Below are positions 4,537 through 5,010 of a DNA stretch of 5,010 nt, piece by piece. Position 1 is the first letter of the stretch. Every line of letters begins with the position of its first letter. Made by a program: the position numbers and the translations under genes. A model generated the notes under the pieces. That model did no database searches, was not told the origin of the DNA, and saw nothing but the letters and a program-made list of their open reading frames with translations. This DNA is from Taibaiella sp. (GTDB taxonomy: Bacteria > Bacteroidota > Bacteroidia > Chitinophagales > Chitinophagaceae), in NCBI GenBank assembly GCA_019454705.1, contig JACFNS010000227.1, forward strand, positions 1 through 5,010. The letters are read 5' to 3'.

Positions 4537-5010
4537 TTAACTATTTTGTTCCCATACCTGTGCCAGGTGTACCAATACTTCTACCGCCTTTTCCATATCC
4601 TGCACACTCACATATTCCTGCTTGCTGTGTATGGCCATTTCGCCCGTAAAGATATTAGGGCAAGGCATACCCATAAACGATAACCTGGAACCATCAGTAC
4701 CGCCGCGTATGCTCAACTTCTCTACTGTAAGTCCGGCACGTTTATAGGCTTCTTCCGCATGGCTCATCACAAAGGGATACTTATCCAGCATCTCCTTCAT
4801 ATTGCGGTATTGTTCTTTTACGATAAAGTTCACCGTTGTGCCTGGGAATTCCTGCGCGGTTTCCAGCGCTATCTGCTTCAGCCTATCTTCATGTTCCGCC
4901 AGCTTTGCAGTCACAAAGTCGCGCACGATGAACTGGACAGTGGCTTTTTCTAATTGTCCTTCAATACTTACGGGGTGAACAAAGCCCTGCATGCCTTCCG
5001 TAGTTTCGGG
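4537..5010 (-). CDS. pepT: peptidase T, C-terminal part (truncated by window edge)
   Basis: Peptidase T is a cytosolic zinc aminopeptidase of the M20 family that removes the N-terminal residue of tripeptides. The frame continues past the internal ATG at 4992 to the edge, adding PETTEG, which matches the conserved start of this region in PepT (E. coli has PEHTEG). The window holds the last 157 of roughly 410 residues: the end of the lid/dimerisation domain and the end of the catalytic domain. Visible family marks, numbered from the edge, are MQGFVHPVSIEG (7-18), FIVRDF (27-32), SIRGGTDGSRLSFMG (100-114), PCPNIFTG (116-123) and the zinc-ligand His128 in AIHSKQEYV. The other metal ligands and the catalytic Glu lie outside. 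The stop is 39 nt before the DUF1573 ATG with no terminator between, so read-through is plausible. The truncation is from the window, not a defect. Confidence 0.95.
   Translation of the reverse strand, partial: PETTEGMQGFVHPVSIEGQLEKATVQFIVRDFVTAKLAEHEDRLKQIALETAQEFPGTTVNFIVKEQYRNMKEMLDKYPFVMSHAEEAYKRAGLTVEKLSIRGGTDGSRLSFMGMPCPNIFTGEMAIHSKQEYVSVQDMEKAVEVLVHLAQVWEQNS

Noticed and set aside
2398..4992. A novel defence, CRISPR or mobile system
   Set aside because: No repeat-spacer array, transposase, integrase, toxin-antitoxin or nuclease-like gene is visible; the right half is core metabolism.
4537..4992. Treating the peptidase T frame as a complete 151-residue gene starting at 4992
   Set aside because: The frame continues to the edge with PETTEG, which is conserved in peptidase T, so this ATG is internal.

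Overview
The window looks like chromosomal DNA from a member of the Bacteroidota, most likely the Chitinophagaceae or a relative. The reasons are the strongly Bacteroidota-like protein sequences (short-form DapB, DUF1573 protein, UbiA-like prenyltransferase), promoter-like boxes matching the Bacteroidota -7 consensus TAnnTTTG, mostly absent Shine-Dalgarno sequences, and small secreted proteins. This placement is an inference from sequence character, not from a database search. Every convincing gene lies on the minus strand.

The right half (about 2398-5010) is a tightly packed minus-strand gene run, read right to left: the C-terminal part of peptidase T (pepT, cut by the window edge), a membrane-anchored DUF1573 protein, a UbiA-family polyprenyltransferase, and dapB for lysine and diaminopimelate synthesis. 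The last three are separated by a 4-nt overlap and a 4-nt gap and are probably co-transcribed. pepT sits 39 nt upstream with no visible terminator and may belong to the same unit. Together they cover peptide breakdown, a periplasmic or surface protein of unknown role, quinone biosynthesis and cell-wall/lysine synthesis; I see no single pathway joining them.

The left half (371-2064) is visibly more AT-rich and holds three exported proteins of unknown function. Two of them (1252-1455 and 371-1249) are 2 nt apart and form an apparent two-gene operon with a Bacteroidota-type -7 box just upstream. The third (1639-2064) stands alone. I do not recognise any of the three.

The non-coding parts are rich in perfect or near-perfect inverted repeats. 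The 333-nt gap between dapB and the 1639-2064 gene contains at least five dyads in succession, two of them near copies of one another, plus a 10-bp direct repeat interleaved with palindromes. The gap at 1474-1638 contains a plus-strand terminator-like hairpin with a T6 tract. The left edge (1-370) has two strong hairpins, a promoter-like box and possibly the first 20 codons of another minus-strand gene. These structured gaps and the unknown secreted pair are the parts most worth a second look; the rest is ordinary core metabolism.
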